Of a DNA stretch of 64,000 nucleotides, positions 13,037 to 26,300 are shown one piece after another. Under the pieces are notes generated by a model that was given only the letters and a program-made list of their open reading frames with translations, was not told where the DNA came from and did not search any database. Source of the DNA: Saposhnikovia divaricata (lineage: Eukaryota > Streptophyta > Magnoliopsida > Apiales > Apiaceae); assembly GCA_036435485.1 (NCBI GenBank), contig CM071597.1, positions 177,054,147 through 177,118,146 of the forward strand, written 5' to 3'. The translations under genes and the position numbers were made by a program. Every line of letters starts with the position of its first letter. The first letter of the stretch is position 1.

Positions 13037-13567
13037 TATAATGACAAATAAGACAATTAATTAATCTGTTAATTTTATACTAATAAAATACAAATTAATG
13101 TGCATAATTAATCCAATTAAAATACACTCTAATATATTATTAAAAATACTATAAATAAATATTTTGCAAACACATGGATTAATTTTTTTACGAAAACAAA
13201 TATAAATAACAAAAGGACAAACACTACAAACCATTAAATAAAATATTAAATATATTTACAAAAACATTTATAACAAATTAATGAATCTAAATATTTTCTA
13301 ATAAATAACTTTCTAATAGAAAATTATTTAAGGAGAGAATATGATTCATTAAAATATCACAAATATTTCAAAACACAAGAAGTAATAAAGAAGTTATTAT
13401 AAACAAGTTGACAAAGATTTTTAGCAATTACAAGCAATAGTAAGTTGATAAAATAATTATGCAAGTGATTAAAATTTAAAAATAATAACAAAATCACTTG
13501 CTAATTATTAAAGAATAAACCTCAGATATTAACCAGCTTAATTACTAGGACTGTTTAACATACCAAA
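13037..13567. other. Copia A non-coding gap after pol
   Basis: AT-rich sequence between the hairpin array and the end of pol. No ORF or clear repeat seen. Confidence 0.6.
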
Positions 13568-16500
13568 TTAACCAACAATTTTGGTGAATGTGGATTCGTC
13601 AAGAGACTTAGTAAAAATATCTGTTGTTTGTTCTTCTGTGGGTACAAATAACAATTCCACAGTACCATCCATGACATGTTCTCTTATAAAATGATACCTG
13701 ATGTCTATGTGCTTGGTCCTCGAATGCTGCACAGGATTGTTGGAGATTGCTATGACACTTGTATTATCACACAAAATTGGAATTTTTGTTAATACAAAAC
13801 CATAGTCTTTCAGCTGATTCCTAATCCACAAGATTTGTGCACAACAGCTTCCAGCAGCTATGTATTCAGCTTCAGCTGTTGAGTTGGAAACTGTTTGTTG
13901 TTTCTTGCTGTACCAGGAAACTAGCCTGCCACCTAGGAATTGACAACTCCCGGAGGTGCTTTTTCTATCTACAACACTTCCTGCATAATCTGAATCTGTG
14001 TATCCAACAAGATTAAAACCAGATTCTTTAGGGTACCAGATACCTAGATTAGGTGTACCCTTAAGATATCTTAAGATTTGTTTTACAGCAATGAGATGAA
14101 CATCTCTAGGATCCGCTTGGAACCTTGCACACAAGCATGTAGCATACATAATATCTGGTCTACTTGCAGTAAGGTAAAATAATGAGCCTATCATACCTCT
14201 GTAACTTGTGACATCTACCTTGGCAGAATTTTCACAAGCTCCAAACTTGACAGCTGTAGATGATGGTGTCTTAGCTGAAGATGAGTCCTCCATTTGATAT
14301 TTCTTGAGGAGCTCTTTGATATACTTGGATTGACAGATAAATATTCCATCTGTCCTTTGACTTATTTGCAATCCAAGAAAGAATTTCAGTTCTCCCATCA
14401 TGCTCATTTCAAATTTGCCCTGCATTAACTTAGCAAATTTCTTGCACAAAAGATCATTAGTAGACCCAAATATTATATCGTCCACATAGACTTGGACTAA
14501 TATTGTATCATTTTTATGCTTCTTAGTAAAGAGAGTTTTGTCTATGACACCTCTAACAAAGCCATTTTAAAGTAAAAATTCAGAAAGGTTGTCATACCAT
14601 TTTCTTGGTGCTTGCTTGAGGCCATAGATAGCCTTGAAAAGGAAGTAGACATAGTCCAACAGATCTGGATCTTCAAAGCCAGGGGGCTGTTCTACATAGA
14701 CCTCTTCATCCAGCTTACCATTTAGAAAAGCACTCTTTACATCCATTTGATAAACATTAAAGTTTGAGAATGCTGCGAATGCCAAGAATATTCTAATGGC
14801 CTCAAGTCTTGCCATTGGAGCATAGGTTTCATCATAATCAATGCCTTCAGCTTGTGAATAACCCTTTGCTACCAGTCTTGCTTTATTTCTTGTGACTGTG
14901 CCATCTTCATCAAGTTTGTTTCTGAATACCCATCTAGTGCCAACCACTGTTCTATTTGAAGGTCTGGGTACCAGCTTCCATACTTCTTGTTGTTTGAATT
15001 GATTGAGTTCATCTTGCATAGCAATCACCCAATCAGGATCAGAAAGAGCTTCTTCAGTTTTCTTAGGTTCCATTTCAGATAGAAACCCTGAATAATTGCA
15101 TTGATTCTGATAAGCTCTTCTAGTCTTTACTCCAACATCTGGATCACCAATAATTCCAAACAGTTTGTCTGGGTAGATTAACTCTTGATGATTCCCCTTG
15201 ATTTGAATTGTGTTGTTGAGTATGACTTGTTGATCCTTCACTAACTCCCCCCTGAGTTGTTTCCAGGATGATTAGATGAGTGTTCAGAAGCATGAGTGGT
15301 GTTTTCAATATTATCATTATAATCACCACTATTATTCTGATTAAACTCATCATTGACATTATTGTCATTAGCATCAGCAAAAACATCAGGTGGACTATCA
15401 TCATCTGAATCTAGATCTTTCATATCTTCAAATGATAGCTTTTCAGATGAATCTTCAGTTTGGATACTAGGGAGTTTAGTGTCATCAAATGTTACATTGA
15501 CACTTTCCATCATCTTCTGATGTTCAATCAAATACACCTTATAAGCTCTTCTTTCATAACCAACAAAAATTGCTTCATGTGCTTTGGCTTCAAATTTTCC
15601 ACCTTGATCATCTCCTTCTTTAAGTACAAAGCATTTAGCTCCAAATACATGGAAGTATTTGAGTGTTGGTTTCTTTTCATTCAAGGCTTCATAGGGTGTC
15701 TTCATCAAGTCTTTGTTGATAAGAGTTCGATTCTGAGTATAACAAGCAGTGTTGACAGCTTTAGCCCAAAAATATAATGGAAGCCTTGATTCGCTTAACA
15801 TAGTATGTGCAGCTTCAATCAAGGTTCTATTCTTTCTTTCAACTACCCCAGTTTGCTGAGGAGTTCTTGGAGCTAAGTATTGTCTGGTTATTCCTTTTTC
15901 AGTACAAAAGTCATTCAGAACTGCATTCTTGAATTCAGTTCCATTGTCTGACCTTATAGCCCTCACTGGATACTTGGAATCCAACTCAATTAACTTGATG
16001 TGATCAATCACCAGTTGTGGAGTCTCATATTTAGAATTCAGGAACAAAACCCATGTGTACTTTGAAAAATCATCAACAATCACAAGAGCATATCTTTTCT
16101 TTGACATAGACATCACATTCACTAGACCAAATAGATCCATGTGAAGTAACTGTAAAGGATCAGTTATTGAAGATATATCAGTGCTTTTGTGAGTTGCCCT
16201 TTTTAGTTTGCCTTTTTGACAGGCATCACATAGTCCTTCCTGTGTGAATTCCATAGGGGGTAAACCTCTCACCATTTCCCTTTTAACCAAATAATTCATT
16301 GTTTTGAAATTCAGGTGAGAAAGTTTCGTGTGCCATAGCCAGCTTTCATCTGTGGATGCTTTAGAATAGAAGCAATTGATTTCTTGAGTGCTTCTAATGT
16401 TCATGTTGGCTACATACAAGTTTCTTTTTCTGACTCCCGTCAGAGATGGTTGTTCATTTCTTTTGTGAGAAATCAGACAATTCATTTTGTTAAAGTGGAC

Positions 16501-16785
16501 TTCAAATCCCTTGTCACAGAATTGACTGATGCTGAGCAAATTATGCTCAAAGGACACTTCTTCAATGATAACATTTCCAGCTTCAAGTCTGCCATATCCA
16601 TCAGTTCTACCTTTGCTGTTATCTCCAAAGGTAACTACTGGGCCGAACTTCTCCACCACATTTGTCAGCAGGGTTCTGTCTCCAGTCATATGCCTTGAAC
16701 ATCCACTGTCCAAGATCCAGGTTACTCGATCAACCTGTTCAATACCCTGCAATGACAAATGAATTAAACCTTCTTCGGGACACAA
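13568..16785 (-). pseudogene. pol: Copia A pol: protease, integrase, reverse transcriptase, RNase H (disrupted)
   Basis: Minus strand. Protease has WILDSGCSRHMTGD near 16716. Next come the GAG-pre-integrase H/C cluster (LSHLNF...CDACQKGK) and the integrase core with its acidic residues in LLHMDLFG, IRSDNGTEF and ERKNRTLIE. Reverse transcriptase has GTRWVFRNK, QMDVKSAFLNG, YGLKQAPR and catalytic YVDD at 14488-14477. RNase H has GYTDSDYAG, STAEAEY and RTKHIDIRYHF, ending near 13568. There are three defects. The protease frame overlaps the gag stop by 22 nt in the -1 frame. The frame is lost at a six-base C run on the plus strand (15247-15252) between integrase and RT. An in-frame TAA at 14569-14567 lies inside RT, about 27 codons before YVDD. 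The domains remain highly recognisable, so the damage is recent. Confidence 0.9.
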
Positions 16786-18312
16786 ATTTGATTGGGTCCT
16801 GCGTATTTAAAGTATTGACCTTTATCAGGCAAAACAACATTTTTCATTTTAACATCTTTAGTCAATAAACATTTAACCTTATAAACAGATTTGAAAATCT
16901 TTTGTTTTATCTTGGGTATCCATGTTTCTCTAGCAGCAGTAACACTTGTGTCATTGACTGGACATTTGACCTGGTAAACATTCTTGGTAACCTTTTGTTT
17001 AGGCTTAGGTACAAATGTCTCTCTCCTAACTTGAGGAGGAAAAGCAGTCTTTGATCGAACATTATTGTTCCTGTTCATGTGCTGTCGAGGAGCATTCTGT
17101 TTAACACATGCATCACTACCATTAAAATAAGCACGCATACTATTAAAAGCACAAGACATACAATTGATAACACCACATGCTATATGATTAGAATCAATGA
17201 TAGGCATGGTATTTTTCTGTTTCAACTTATTACCACCTAATCCAGTCTTAGAAGAACTAGCTGATTCAACAACTTTGACTGGGACTTTAGGTACATCTTT
17301 CTTGGATGAAATATTCGTTGAATTAATGTCCTCAACTGATTTAGCCTTAACAAAGACTGTGACATCCTTTTTTAATGAAACATTCTTTGGATTAGCGTTC
17401 TTAACATATTTCTCCTTAACACATTTATCCTTAACAAAGACTGTGCCATTAGCACTATCCTCATTTCTCATTTCTTCTTGGATAACCATAGAAAGAATAT
17501 CTGGTGGTCCAGCATCAGATTTTTTAAATAGAGGTTCTTTAACATTTTTGAGCACATGTGGTATTCCCCTTTCTTTAGCACTAACAGGGTTAGGGGAATT
17601 TATGCCCAACGATCCAACAGCTTCATTGTAACCATACCCTATACCTGTTGTTCGTTCTACAACTTGATTGTTAAAGAACTCTTTGGAAACTTTAACCGAA
17701 TTATAACAAGCCCTGACCTGTATTTCAAGTTCAGTAATTCTAGCCATTTGTTTGCCTACAACTTCTAGAATAGCTTTCTCCTTTTTATAAAGCATTGTTA
17801 TTTCATCTCTTTGTTGATCTTGATTAATATGCACCTTTTTCAATTCTAATACTTCATTGCCAAGATTAGTGCTTAACAGATCTAGTCTTCTATAATCAGT
17901 TTTTGCATTATCTAAGGAATTATAAAGACTACGAATCAACTCAGGATCAGCAACAATTACCTGTTTGCTAAGATGATCAGATGCTTGATCATTTGCCATC
18001 AACGCAAGATTTCCATATTCCTCATCTTCGCTGTCCGTGTCATCCCAACTCTTACCAGCCGCAACATAGGCTTTTCCAGGTTTCTTCTTCTCAGCAGCAA
18101 AATCTCTTCTTTGAGTTTGCTTGGGTTTCTGACATTCAGTGGCAAAATGCCCTAATTCATTACAGTTGAAGCAACGAATCTTGCTTCTGTCAACAGATCC
18201 AGTTTTGTATCCTCCCCTGTTACTAGTGGAAGAAGAGCCTCCTCTTTGAAATCTGTTATTTGACTTAAACCTGTACTTTGGATTTCTTCTGAATCTGAAG
18301 TTGCCAAATTGT
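16764..18312 (-). pseudogene. gag: Copia A gag, 3' part
   Basis: Continuation of gag on the far side of the LARD. The frame is open from the insertion point (TSD 18313-18317) to a TAA at 16764-16766. It contains one zinc knuckle, CFNCNELGHFATEC (C-X2-C-X4-H-X4-C, about 18187-18146), for RNA packaging. An Asp/Glu patch and a helical, coiled-coil-like stretch follow (about 17960-17700), then a Lys-rich tail ending in GPNQICVPKKV, the usual copia border before protease. Annotators could mistake this for a 412-aa protein starting at 18002, but that start is a TTG inside the gag frame. Confidence 0.85.
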
Positions 18313-18317
18313 CTTAC

Positions 18318-21300
18318 TGTAACGACCCGAAAAATTAAGTGTAATTTATTATATTAAAATATTTTTTTAGTTGATTTTATTGTGTTTTAGTTTATTTTTA
18401 ATGCATTTAAACACATTATGATTTTTATTAAATAGGAAAATTATCCCATACGTGTTATGTGACTTCTGTGTATCATAGAATATTTTATTCTATTTTTCTG
18501 TAATTTTTATATTTTTAGAATACAGTTATTTTGCATTTTAAATTCCGGACCTAGCCCTATATTGAATTCGAGGCCCTGTTTTTCATAAAATTATTTTCAT
18601 ATAATAATGGGATGTTCAAAAATGTATTATTTTGTAATTTTTGTAATATTCGTAATTTTTGGAGAATTTTGGCATTTATATCATATTTGTTTAAAAATAA
18701 AAATTTTACATTTTTATCCCATAAAAATTATTTTTAAGGCTTAATAATTTTAATTAAGGGTTAAAAATATTTTTGGGTATTATTTTTTTGATTAATATAA
18801 ATAGAAATCAGATTTATTTTTTTTATTAATAAATCATAAAAATCAGTTTTTTTATATATAAATAAATAAATAAAAATATTTTCTCTCTCCTGTTCTTGAG
18901 GATCAAAGCTGAATTTGAAGGTGTTGTAGACATCTGATTTTGGCGATCTTGTAGTCGAATCGAAGCTCTCAACATCTAGTTTCATAATCTACAATCAGTT
19001 TTCGTGTTGGGTAAATTTCTGATTTTCTATGAATTTTTCTTTGAATCTGCCGAATTAGGGTTCATAATCAAAATTAGGGCTTTTCAATTTTGAGTTCGTT
19101 CACATGTTTTGATGGTTTGTATAGTTTCGTATGGTTGCCAGGAGCTCAATTATGTGTTCAATTTCATCATTCTATACCTAATTTGTAAAATTCGAATTCT
19201 AGGGTTCATACCCAAATTGAGAGTTTTCGTGTGGTTAATTTTTCATTGATTTTGATGATTGTAATAGCTTTAGGGGGTTGTATATAGTTGATTTACATGT
19301 TTAATTTCAATGTTTGTGTTCAAGATTGGTGAAAACGAGTTAATGGTTTTTATTAGTTTATAAAATTAATCGTATCTTAAGTATGTGTTTTTGTTCATGT
19401 AATTGGTTGTTAGTATTGAATTTGTTGTTGTCTAAGCTTCGTTTTGCCATAAGAATCTTGAAGTTTGGTTCCGGATTTATGCGAAGTCGAAGTTCGCCGG
19501 ATATGGGTTTGAGGTCGCCGGATTTTGTTTGTTTCCGGTTGTTTCTTGCTTGTTTGATTCGTTTTTGGTGTGATATTAATTGTCCAGTAGTTATGCTATG
19601 TGCTGGTATCGATTTGGAGTGTAAAAGAAGGCTTACCGGAGTGTTTTTGCTGTTGGCCGGAAAATGGAATTGCCGGTTTCCGGCCGGCAACCTCCATTGT
19701 TGGTAGTCAAGCATTCAAAGGCTTGAATATGTGGAGATGGTGATGAATAGTGCCGTTTAATCCAAAATTTTTCTAAAACTTTTCAAAAAAACTGTTTTTG
19801 GGTCAAATTTTTATAAAAATTTCTAAAATTCAGAATTCTTTTATGAATAATTATTTTAATTTCCAAAAAATTAAATTAAATTAGTTAATTATTTTTAAAT
19901 AATAATTTAATTAATTGATTAATTCATTTTAATTGATTAATTATATTAATTAATTATTATTTAAATATATAGTTGACTTAATTGAATTCAAATATTTTAT
20001 TCTAAAATATTTGTTATATTATTATTAGTGATTAATAAATAATTAATTTGAATATTCAATTAATTTAATTATTAATTGAATTATTCTTATTAATTGCGTA
20101 TTAATTAAACCGTTTGTCCGTTTTCAACGAGAAAAGTATTTCTGGAATTAGAAAAATGACCCGGTTCTTATAAAAATATTTTTAAGTTAAAATTCAACTT
20201 TTAAATTTGGATCGACTTTTTACCAAACCTTTTTATTGAGTCGGTTATATCCGATAATTAGGGTTTTGACCCGTTTTCTGTTTTAAAAATATTGGATAAA
20301 ATCTTTTTATGATCTGATCAACGTGCTATGTGATTATGTGATCTATTTATTAGTCTCTTTACGTGCGATGTGAATCATCGAAGTGTTTACTTCGAGGGTT
20401 AAGCGTTGTAATTATATTTCTATTTCTTTATCGAGGATTAATTGGTAAGTATTGACTTAGGTTTGTCAGCGGAGATATAATGAAGAGGGTTGGAGATAGA
20501 TGTGGTATTCTTTGTGGGTTATGAAAATGGTGGAGATGGATACAGTATTATTTGTGGATTATTGGATTTGTTGTGAGGTGTCTTAACACCGGGAAAATGC
20601 CTATGTTCAAAGGGGATTTTTCCAATTATTTTCTTCCGTCGTAGATATTGGTAAGCATTGTTAATACATTCGAAGTAAATTTGCAAGCGTTTATAGAATG
20701 TCAGAATTTTCGTCTGAAGACTGAAGTACTAGCTTATGTTTGACTATAGAAGTAGACGCGCGGGCTCGATGTCAAACCAACGAATGATTGAAATAGAAGA
20801 TTTTGATGCCGTAAAATAGAAGAAGATAGTTGTATTACTTCGGTGCTACGTATTAGCTAAGGATCTGAGGCAAGTATTTTCTTGATCATCTTAAACACTT
20901 TTATTTTATGTTTCATTGATTCACATCATGACAAATAGTTATTGTTCAGAGCTATTTGTGATTCTTAAATATTTTTGTGCGAGCAAAGTTACTTGATATT
21001 GGTACCCTTGATGTGGGGAATTGTTTAAGATAAACTCTTCATATCCTTATTATCGTAGTAAATAAGGGGGATGTGAACTGTATGTGAAACTAAGTATTTC
21101 CTGTTGAATTCGGAAATTGCTCTATTGGATTGGAAAATGGTAAAGCGTAGGAGGCCATGATAGCTGTCATGGTCCAACAATATTTAAGGAGGATATGGTA
21201 ACCATTCCATCTTCCTATAGGCTAACATTACTTGCCTATTTTGGTACCCTCATGAAATCCGGATTATACACACGGGTATAGCTGTACCAGTGGAGTATAA

Positions 21301-21982
21301 AGGGTCCCATTGCTTTTGAACCTGATCAGGGGGCAATGGTGTTTCAGTAAAGTGTATCCAATCCATATCGCCCGAATGGCTATTATATATTGTGAATTGG
21401 CAGATGATTCATTTTTATGACATGCCAAATGATTTCAGTTACAATTGACTTATATCACAGTTGTTGATTCAGTTTTCTCTATAAACTGTTTTACATTTCA
21501 GTTGATTTTATGCCCCACGTGTCCTGGTTTTTGTATCAAAATTTTTATACGCTTGCTGAGCATTTCTTTCGCTCATACTTGCTGTTGTAAATTCTAACAT
21601 TTCAGTAAGGTAGTTTGGCGAGACGTATCCGCACAACTCAGAAAGAGAAGAAGCGTGATGCTATTTCGAAGATGACTTGGCTCAGGATGTCTGGATTTAG
21701 TGTAAGATCTATTTTATATATTTGAGTTATAGTATTTATTATTATTATGTGATGGTCTAGTTAGCCTGGCGTACTTCTTATCGAATTTACACCAGTAATT
21801 TAAGATTTGATCAAAGAGAATGTTGTAAAGAAGGAATACTTTTTATTTAATGGAATTTGGATTCTTGTTTCTAGCCCTATAACCTTAAAAGATCTTGGCA
21901 TGTTTGGGGTCACAGATGTTTTACTTTGAGGATTTTCGCGTGACGACCAAATCTCCTGACCCCGGATTTGGGGGGCGTTACA
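18318..21982 (+). repeat. LARD 5' LTR
   Basis: 3665 bp, unusually long. It begins TGTAACGACCCG and ends GACCCCGGATTTGGGG then CGTTACA, where AAATC...GATTT can form a small terminal hairpin. A CCGG-rich GC island lies at 19490-19690. An ORF of 107-118 codons there on either strand has no domain and I do not call it a gene. Confidence 0.93.
18853..18867 (+). promoter_or_regulatory. Putative TATA box of the LARD LTR
   Basis: TATATATAAATAAAT followed about 30 bp later by a CT-rich TTTCTCTCTCCTG stretch, a common plant initiator context. The equivalent in the 3' LTR is near 23842. Inferred from sequence only. Confidence 0.4.
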
Positions 21983-21983
21983 G

Positions 21984-21996
21984 TTGGTATCAGAGC
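21984..21996 (+). other. LARD primer-binding site (tRNA-Met)
   Basis: TTGGTATCAGAGC one base after the 5' LTR, complementary to the 3' end of initiator tRNA-Met. It primes minus-strand DNA synthesis. Confidence 0.85.
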
Positions 21997-23082
21997 TGAG
22001 GTTATAGTAAACTAGAAACGAGAGTGTGTAGGAGTGTGTATAGCTAAGTAAGGAACGTCAGAGCTCATGTAGAGTTCGTGTTGGACTATTGGATGTAGTA
22101 CCAATTAGTAAGTTAAGATTGGGGTACTCGTCTGAGATAGTGGTGCTGAACTGGATAGTCCGCCTTGCGAATGGAGATGTCTACTGTGGAATCTTCAGAG
22201 ATTATTACAAGTTGAGGATGACAAACGATATTGATATTCTTAAAACGTGGAAAGGAAGAAGCTTAAAATCGAATGACGAGCTATCAAAGGAGCTGACAAA
22301 GAAGGCATACGTGAGACCTTGGCAATACCTTTCCATTCTATGAATTATTTTCATATCCCTCCTAAAGAGGCATTCTTTAAAAGATATATTTTCTTTTCTA
22401 AACAGTGACATTTTGACAATTGTGTTCAACCTCCGTTTTAGAATTTCAGTTATTTTAGAGGTTATTATGAAACCTACTTTCAAATTTCTGAGACTTTCAA
22501 CTTTTTGTTTTCTCCAATGGTTAATAACCTTATTTGCAATATAGTACCACTTGTTCGGTACTTTCTTTCTGGTTCTTATTTACGGAAAATAACACCCTTG
22601 GAATTCTTTTCATATTTTTCTACTCCTACTGAGACGAACAACCCTATTTATAGGGGACACCAGGTATATCTGTCTGTGTGATAGAAGTTGGATGGGATGC
22701 CATCACTGGTGTGTTGCGTATTACAAGAAGGCTGGGCACCTTTATTTTTAAATGTCGGAGCTAAGACACGCAACATCGGGTTCATATGATCATATTGATC
22801 TTTCAGTTATTCTTTCATTTCAAATCAGGTTGCTTTAAAAATTCGTAAATTCATAACCACAATTGTGGGATATTTCCTACGATATGGAATTTGTTCTCTT
22901 CAAAATTTCATAATTCTTGTTATCTCTCATGAATTTCAAAGGTATACCAATCAAGTCAGAATGAGTCAATTTCGATGATTGAAATTAGATTTGCGGTAGA
23001 ATTACCGACAGCAGCGGATCACGATGAGATGGGATCGTCAGTGACATGTTAACGGTTTCAAGGATATTATGTTAATGGAAAG
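21997..23082 (+). other. LARD interior, mostly non-coding
   Basis: Leader-like purine-rich sequence, then about 1 kb without a convincing gene. The 84-codon frame at 22089-22343 starts on TTG, has no ATG in a good context and no domain I recognise; it may be a gag or pol scrap. Confidence 0.5.
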
Positions 23083-23310
23083 TTGGTCGAGCCATATTTG
23101 AAACGAATAATGATGGGTTGTAAGACTCCAGTGATAACTGTGTCAGATAGAGACCCTATAGTTAAATTGAGATTTTGGAGGAGTTGTTTACGAAGGGACA
23201 CTATCCCCAGCTTTGCAAAGCAAGTGTTGATGATGAAGGAGTTAAGGAACCCCACTAGTTACCTTAGCAGATTCCGAGGACGGAATCCTTATAAGGGGGG
23301 AAGAATGTAA
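23083..23310 (+). pseudogene. Remnant of the C-terminal tail of a gypsy pol
   Basis: The open frame ends in RFRGRNPYKGGRM just before the PPT, the typical tail of Tekay/Del chromovirus polyproteins. Upstream pieces (DRDPIVKLRFW, LRNPTSYLSRF) align loosely with the DR...LR...YP.LF region after integrase. Only this tail survives; catalytic domains are gone. It is the best clue to the ancestry of the LARD. Confidence 0.55.
23293..23305 (+). other. LARD polypurine tract
   Basis: AAGGGGGGAAGAA directly before the 3' LTR. Confidence 0.85.
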
Positions 23311-26300
23311 CGACCCGAAAAATTAAGTGTAATTTATTATATTAAAATATTTTTTTTAGTTGATTTTATTGTGTTTTAGTTTATTTTTAATGCATTTAAA
23401 CGCATTATGATTTTTATTAAATAGGAAAATTATCCCATACGTGTTATGTGACTTCTGTGTATCATAGAATATTTTATTCTATTTTTCTGTAATTTTTATA
23501 TTTTTAGAATACAGTTATTTTGCATTTTAAATTCCGGACCTAGCCCTATATTGAATTCGAGGCCCTGTTTTTCATAAAATTATTTTCATATAATAATGGG
23601 ATGTTCAAAAATGTATTATTTTGTAATTTTTGTAATATTCGTAATTTTTGGAGAATTTTGGCATTTATATCATATTTGTTTAAAAATAAAAATTTTACAT
23701 TTTTATCCAATAAAAATTATTTTTAAGGCTTAATAATTTTAATTAAGGGTTAAAAATATTTTTGGGTATTATTTTTTTGATTAATATAAATAGAAATCAG
23801 ATTTATTTTTTTTATTAATAAATCATAAAAATCAGTTTTTTTATATATAAATAAATAAATAAAAATATTTTCTCTCTCCTGTTCTTGAGGATCAAAGCTG
23901 AATTTGAAGGTGTTGTAGACATCTGATTTTGGCGATCTTGTAGTCGAATCGAAGCTCTAAACATCTAGTTTCATAATCTACAATCAGTTTTCGTGTTGGG
24001 TAAATTTCTGATTTTCTATGAATTTTTCTTTGAATCTGCCGAATTAGGGTTCATAATCAAAATTAGGGCTTTTCAATTTTGAGTTCGTTCACATGTTTTG
24101 ATGGTTTGTATAGTTTCGTATGGTTGCCAGGAGCTCAATTATGTGTTCAATTTCATCATTCTATACCTAATTTGTAAAATTCGAATTCTAGGGTTCATAC
24201 CCAAATTGGGAGTTTTCGTGTGGTTAATTTTTCATTGATTTTGATGATTGTAATAGCTTTAGGGGGTTGTATATAGTTGATTTACATGTTTAATTTCAAT
24301 GTTTGTGTTCAAGATTGGTGAAAACGAGTTAATGGTTTTTATTAGTATATAAAATTAATCGTATCTTAAGTATGTGTTATTGTTCATGTAATTGGTTGTT
24401 AGTATTGAATTTGTTGTTGTCTAAGCTTCGTGTTGCCATAAGAATCTTGAAGTTTGGTTCCGGATTTATGCGAAGTCGAAGTTCGCCGGATATGGGTTTG
24501 AGGTCGCCGGATTTTGTTTGTTTCCGGTTGTTTCTTGCTTGTTTGATTCGTTTTTGGTGTGATATTAATTGCCCAGTAGTTATGCTATGTGCTGGTATCG
24601 ATTTGGAGTGTAAAAGAAGGCTTACCGGAGTGTTTTTGCTGTTGGCCGGAAAATGGAATTGCCGGTTTCCGGCCGGCAATCTCCATTGTTGTAGTCAAGC
24701 ATTCAAAGGCTTGAATGTGTGGAGATGGTGATGAATAGTGCCGTTTAATCCAAAATTTTTCTAAAACTTTTCAAAAAAACTGTTTTTGGGTCAAATTTTT
24801 ATAAAAATTTCTAAAATTCAGAATTCTTTTATGAATAATTATTTTAATTTCCAAAAAATTAAATTAAATTAGTTAATTATTTTTAAATAATAATTTAATT
24901 AATTGATTAATTCATTTTAATTGATTAATTATATTAATTAATTATTATTTAAATATATAGTTGACTTAATTGAATTCAAATATTTTATTCTAAAATATTT
25001 GTTATATTTTTATTAGTGATTAATAAATAATTAATTTGAATATTCAATTAATTTAATTATTAATTGAATTATTCTTATTAATTGCGTATTAATTAAACCG
25101 TTTGTCCGTTTTCAACGAGAAAAGTATTTCTGGAATTAGAAAAATGACCCGGTTCTTATAAAAATATTTTTAAGTTAAAATTCAACTTTTAAATTTGGAT
25201 CGACTTTTTACCAAACCTTTTTATTGAGTCGGTTATATCCGATAATTAGGGTTTTGACCCGTTTTCTGTTTTAAAAATATTGGATAAAATCTTTTTATGA
25301 TCTGATCAACATGCTATGTGATTATGTGATCTATTTATTAGTCTCTTTACGTGCGATGTGAATCATCGAAGTGTTTACTTCGAGGGTTAAGCGTTGTAAT
25401 TATATTTCTATTTCTTTATCGAGGATTAATTGGTAAGTATTGACTTAGGTTTGTCAGCGGAGATATAATGAAGAGGGTTGGAGATAGATGTGGTATTCTT
25501 TGTGGGTTATGAAAATGGTGGAGATGGATAAAGTATTATTTGTGGATTATTGGATTTGTTGTGAGGTGTCTTAACACCGGGAAAATGCCTATGTTCAAAG
25601 GGGATTTTTCCAATTATTTTCTTCCGTCGTAGATATTGGTAAGCATTGTTAATACATTCGAAGTAAATTTGCAAGCGTTTATAGAATGTCAGAATTTTCG
25701 TCTGAAGACTGAAGTACTAGCTTATGTTTGACTATAGAAGTAGACGCGCGGGCTCGATGTCAAACCAACGAATGATTGAAATAGAAGATTTTGATGCCGT
25801 AAAATAGAAGAAGATAGTTGTATTACTTCGGTGCTACGTATTAGCTAAGGATCTGAGGCAAGTATTTTCTTGATCATCTTAAACACTTTTATTTTATGTT
25901 TCATTGATTCACATCATGACAAATAGTTATTGTTCAGAGCTATTTGTGATTCTTAAATATTTTTGTGCGAGCAAAGTTACTTGATATTGGTACCCTTGAT
26001 GTGGGGAATTGTTTAAGATAAACTCTTCATATCCTTATTATCGTAGTAAATAAGGGGGATGTGAACTGTATGTGAAACTAAGCATTTCCTGTTGAATTCG
26101 GAAATTGCTCTATTGGATTGGAAAATGGTAAAGCGTAGGAGGCCATGATAGCTGTCATGGTCCAGCAATATTTAAGGAGGATATGGTAACCATTCCATCT
26201 TCCTATAGGCTAACATTACTTGCCTATTTTGGTACCCTCATGAAATCCGGATTATACACACGGGTATAGCTGTACCAGTGGAGTATAAAGGGTCCCATTG

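Noticed and set aside
16750..16785. Programmed -1 frameshift at the copia A gag-pol border
   Set aside because: No classical X-XXY-YYZ slippery heptamer in the gag frame; mutation or splicing fits as well.
16764..18002. Stand-alone 412-aa host protein
   Set aside because: It is the 3' part of copia A gag; the apparent start is a TTG inside a frame open back to the LARD insertion.
19358..19714. 107-118-codon ORFs on both strands in the LARD LTR (again at 24372-24731)
   Set aside because: Duplicated only because LTRs are identical; both strands open in a GC-rich patch, no domain.
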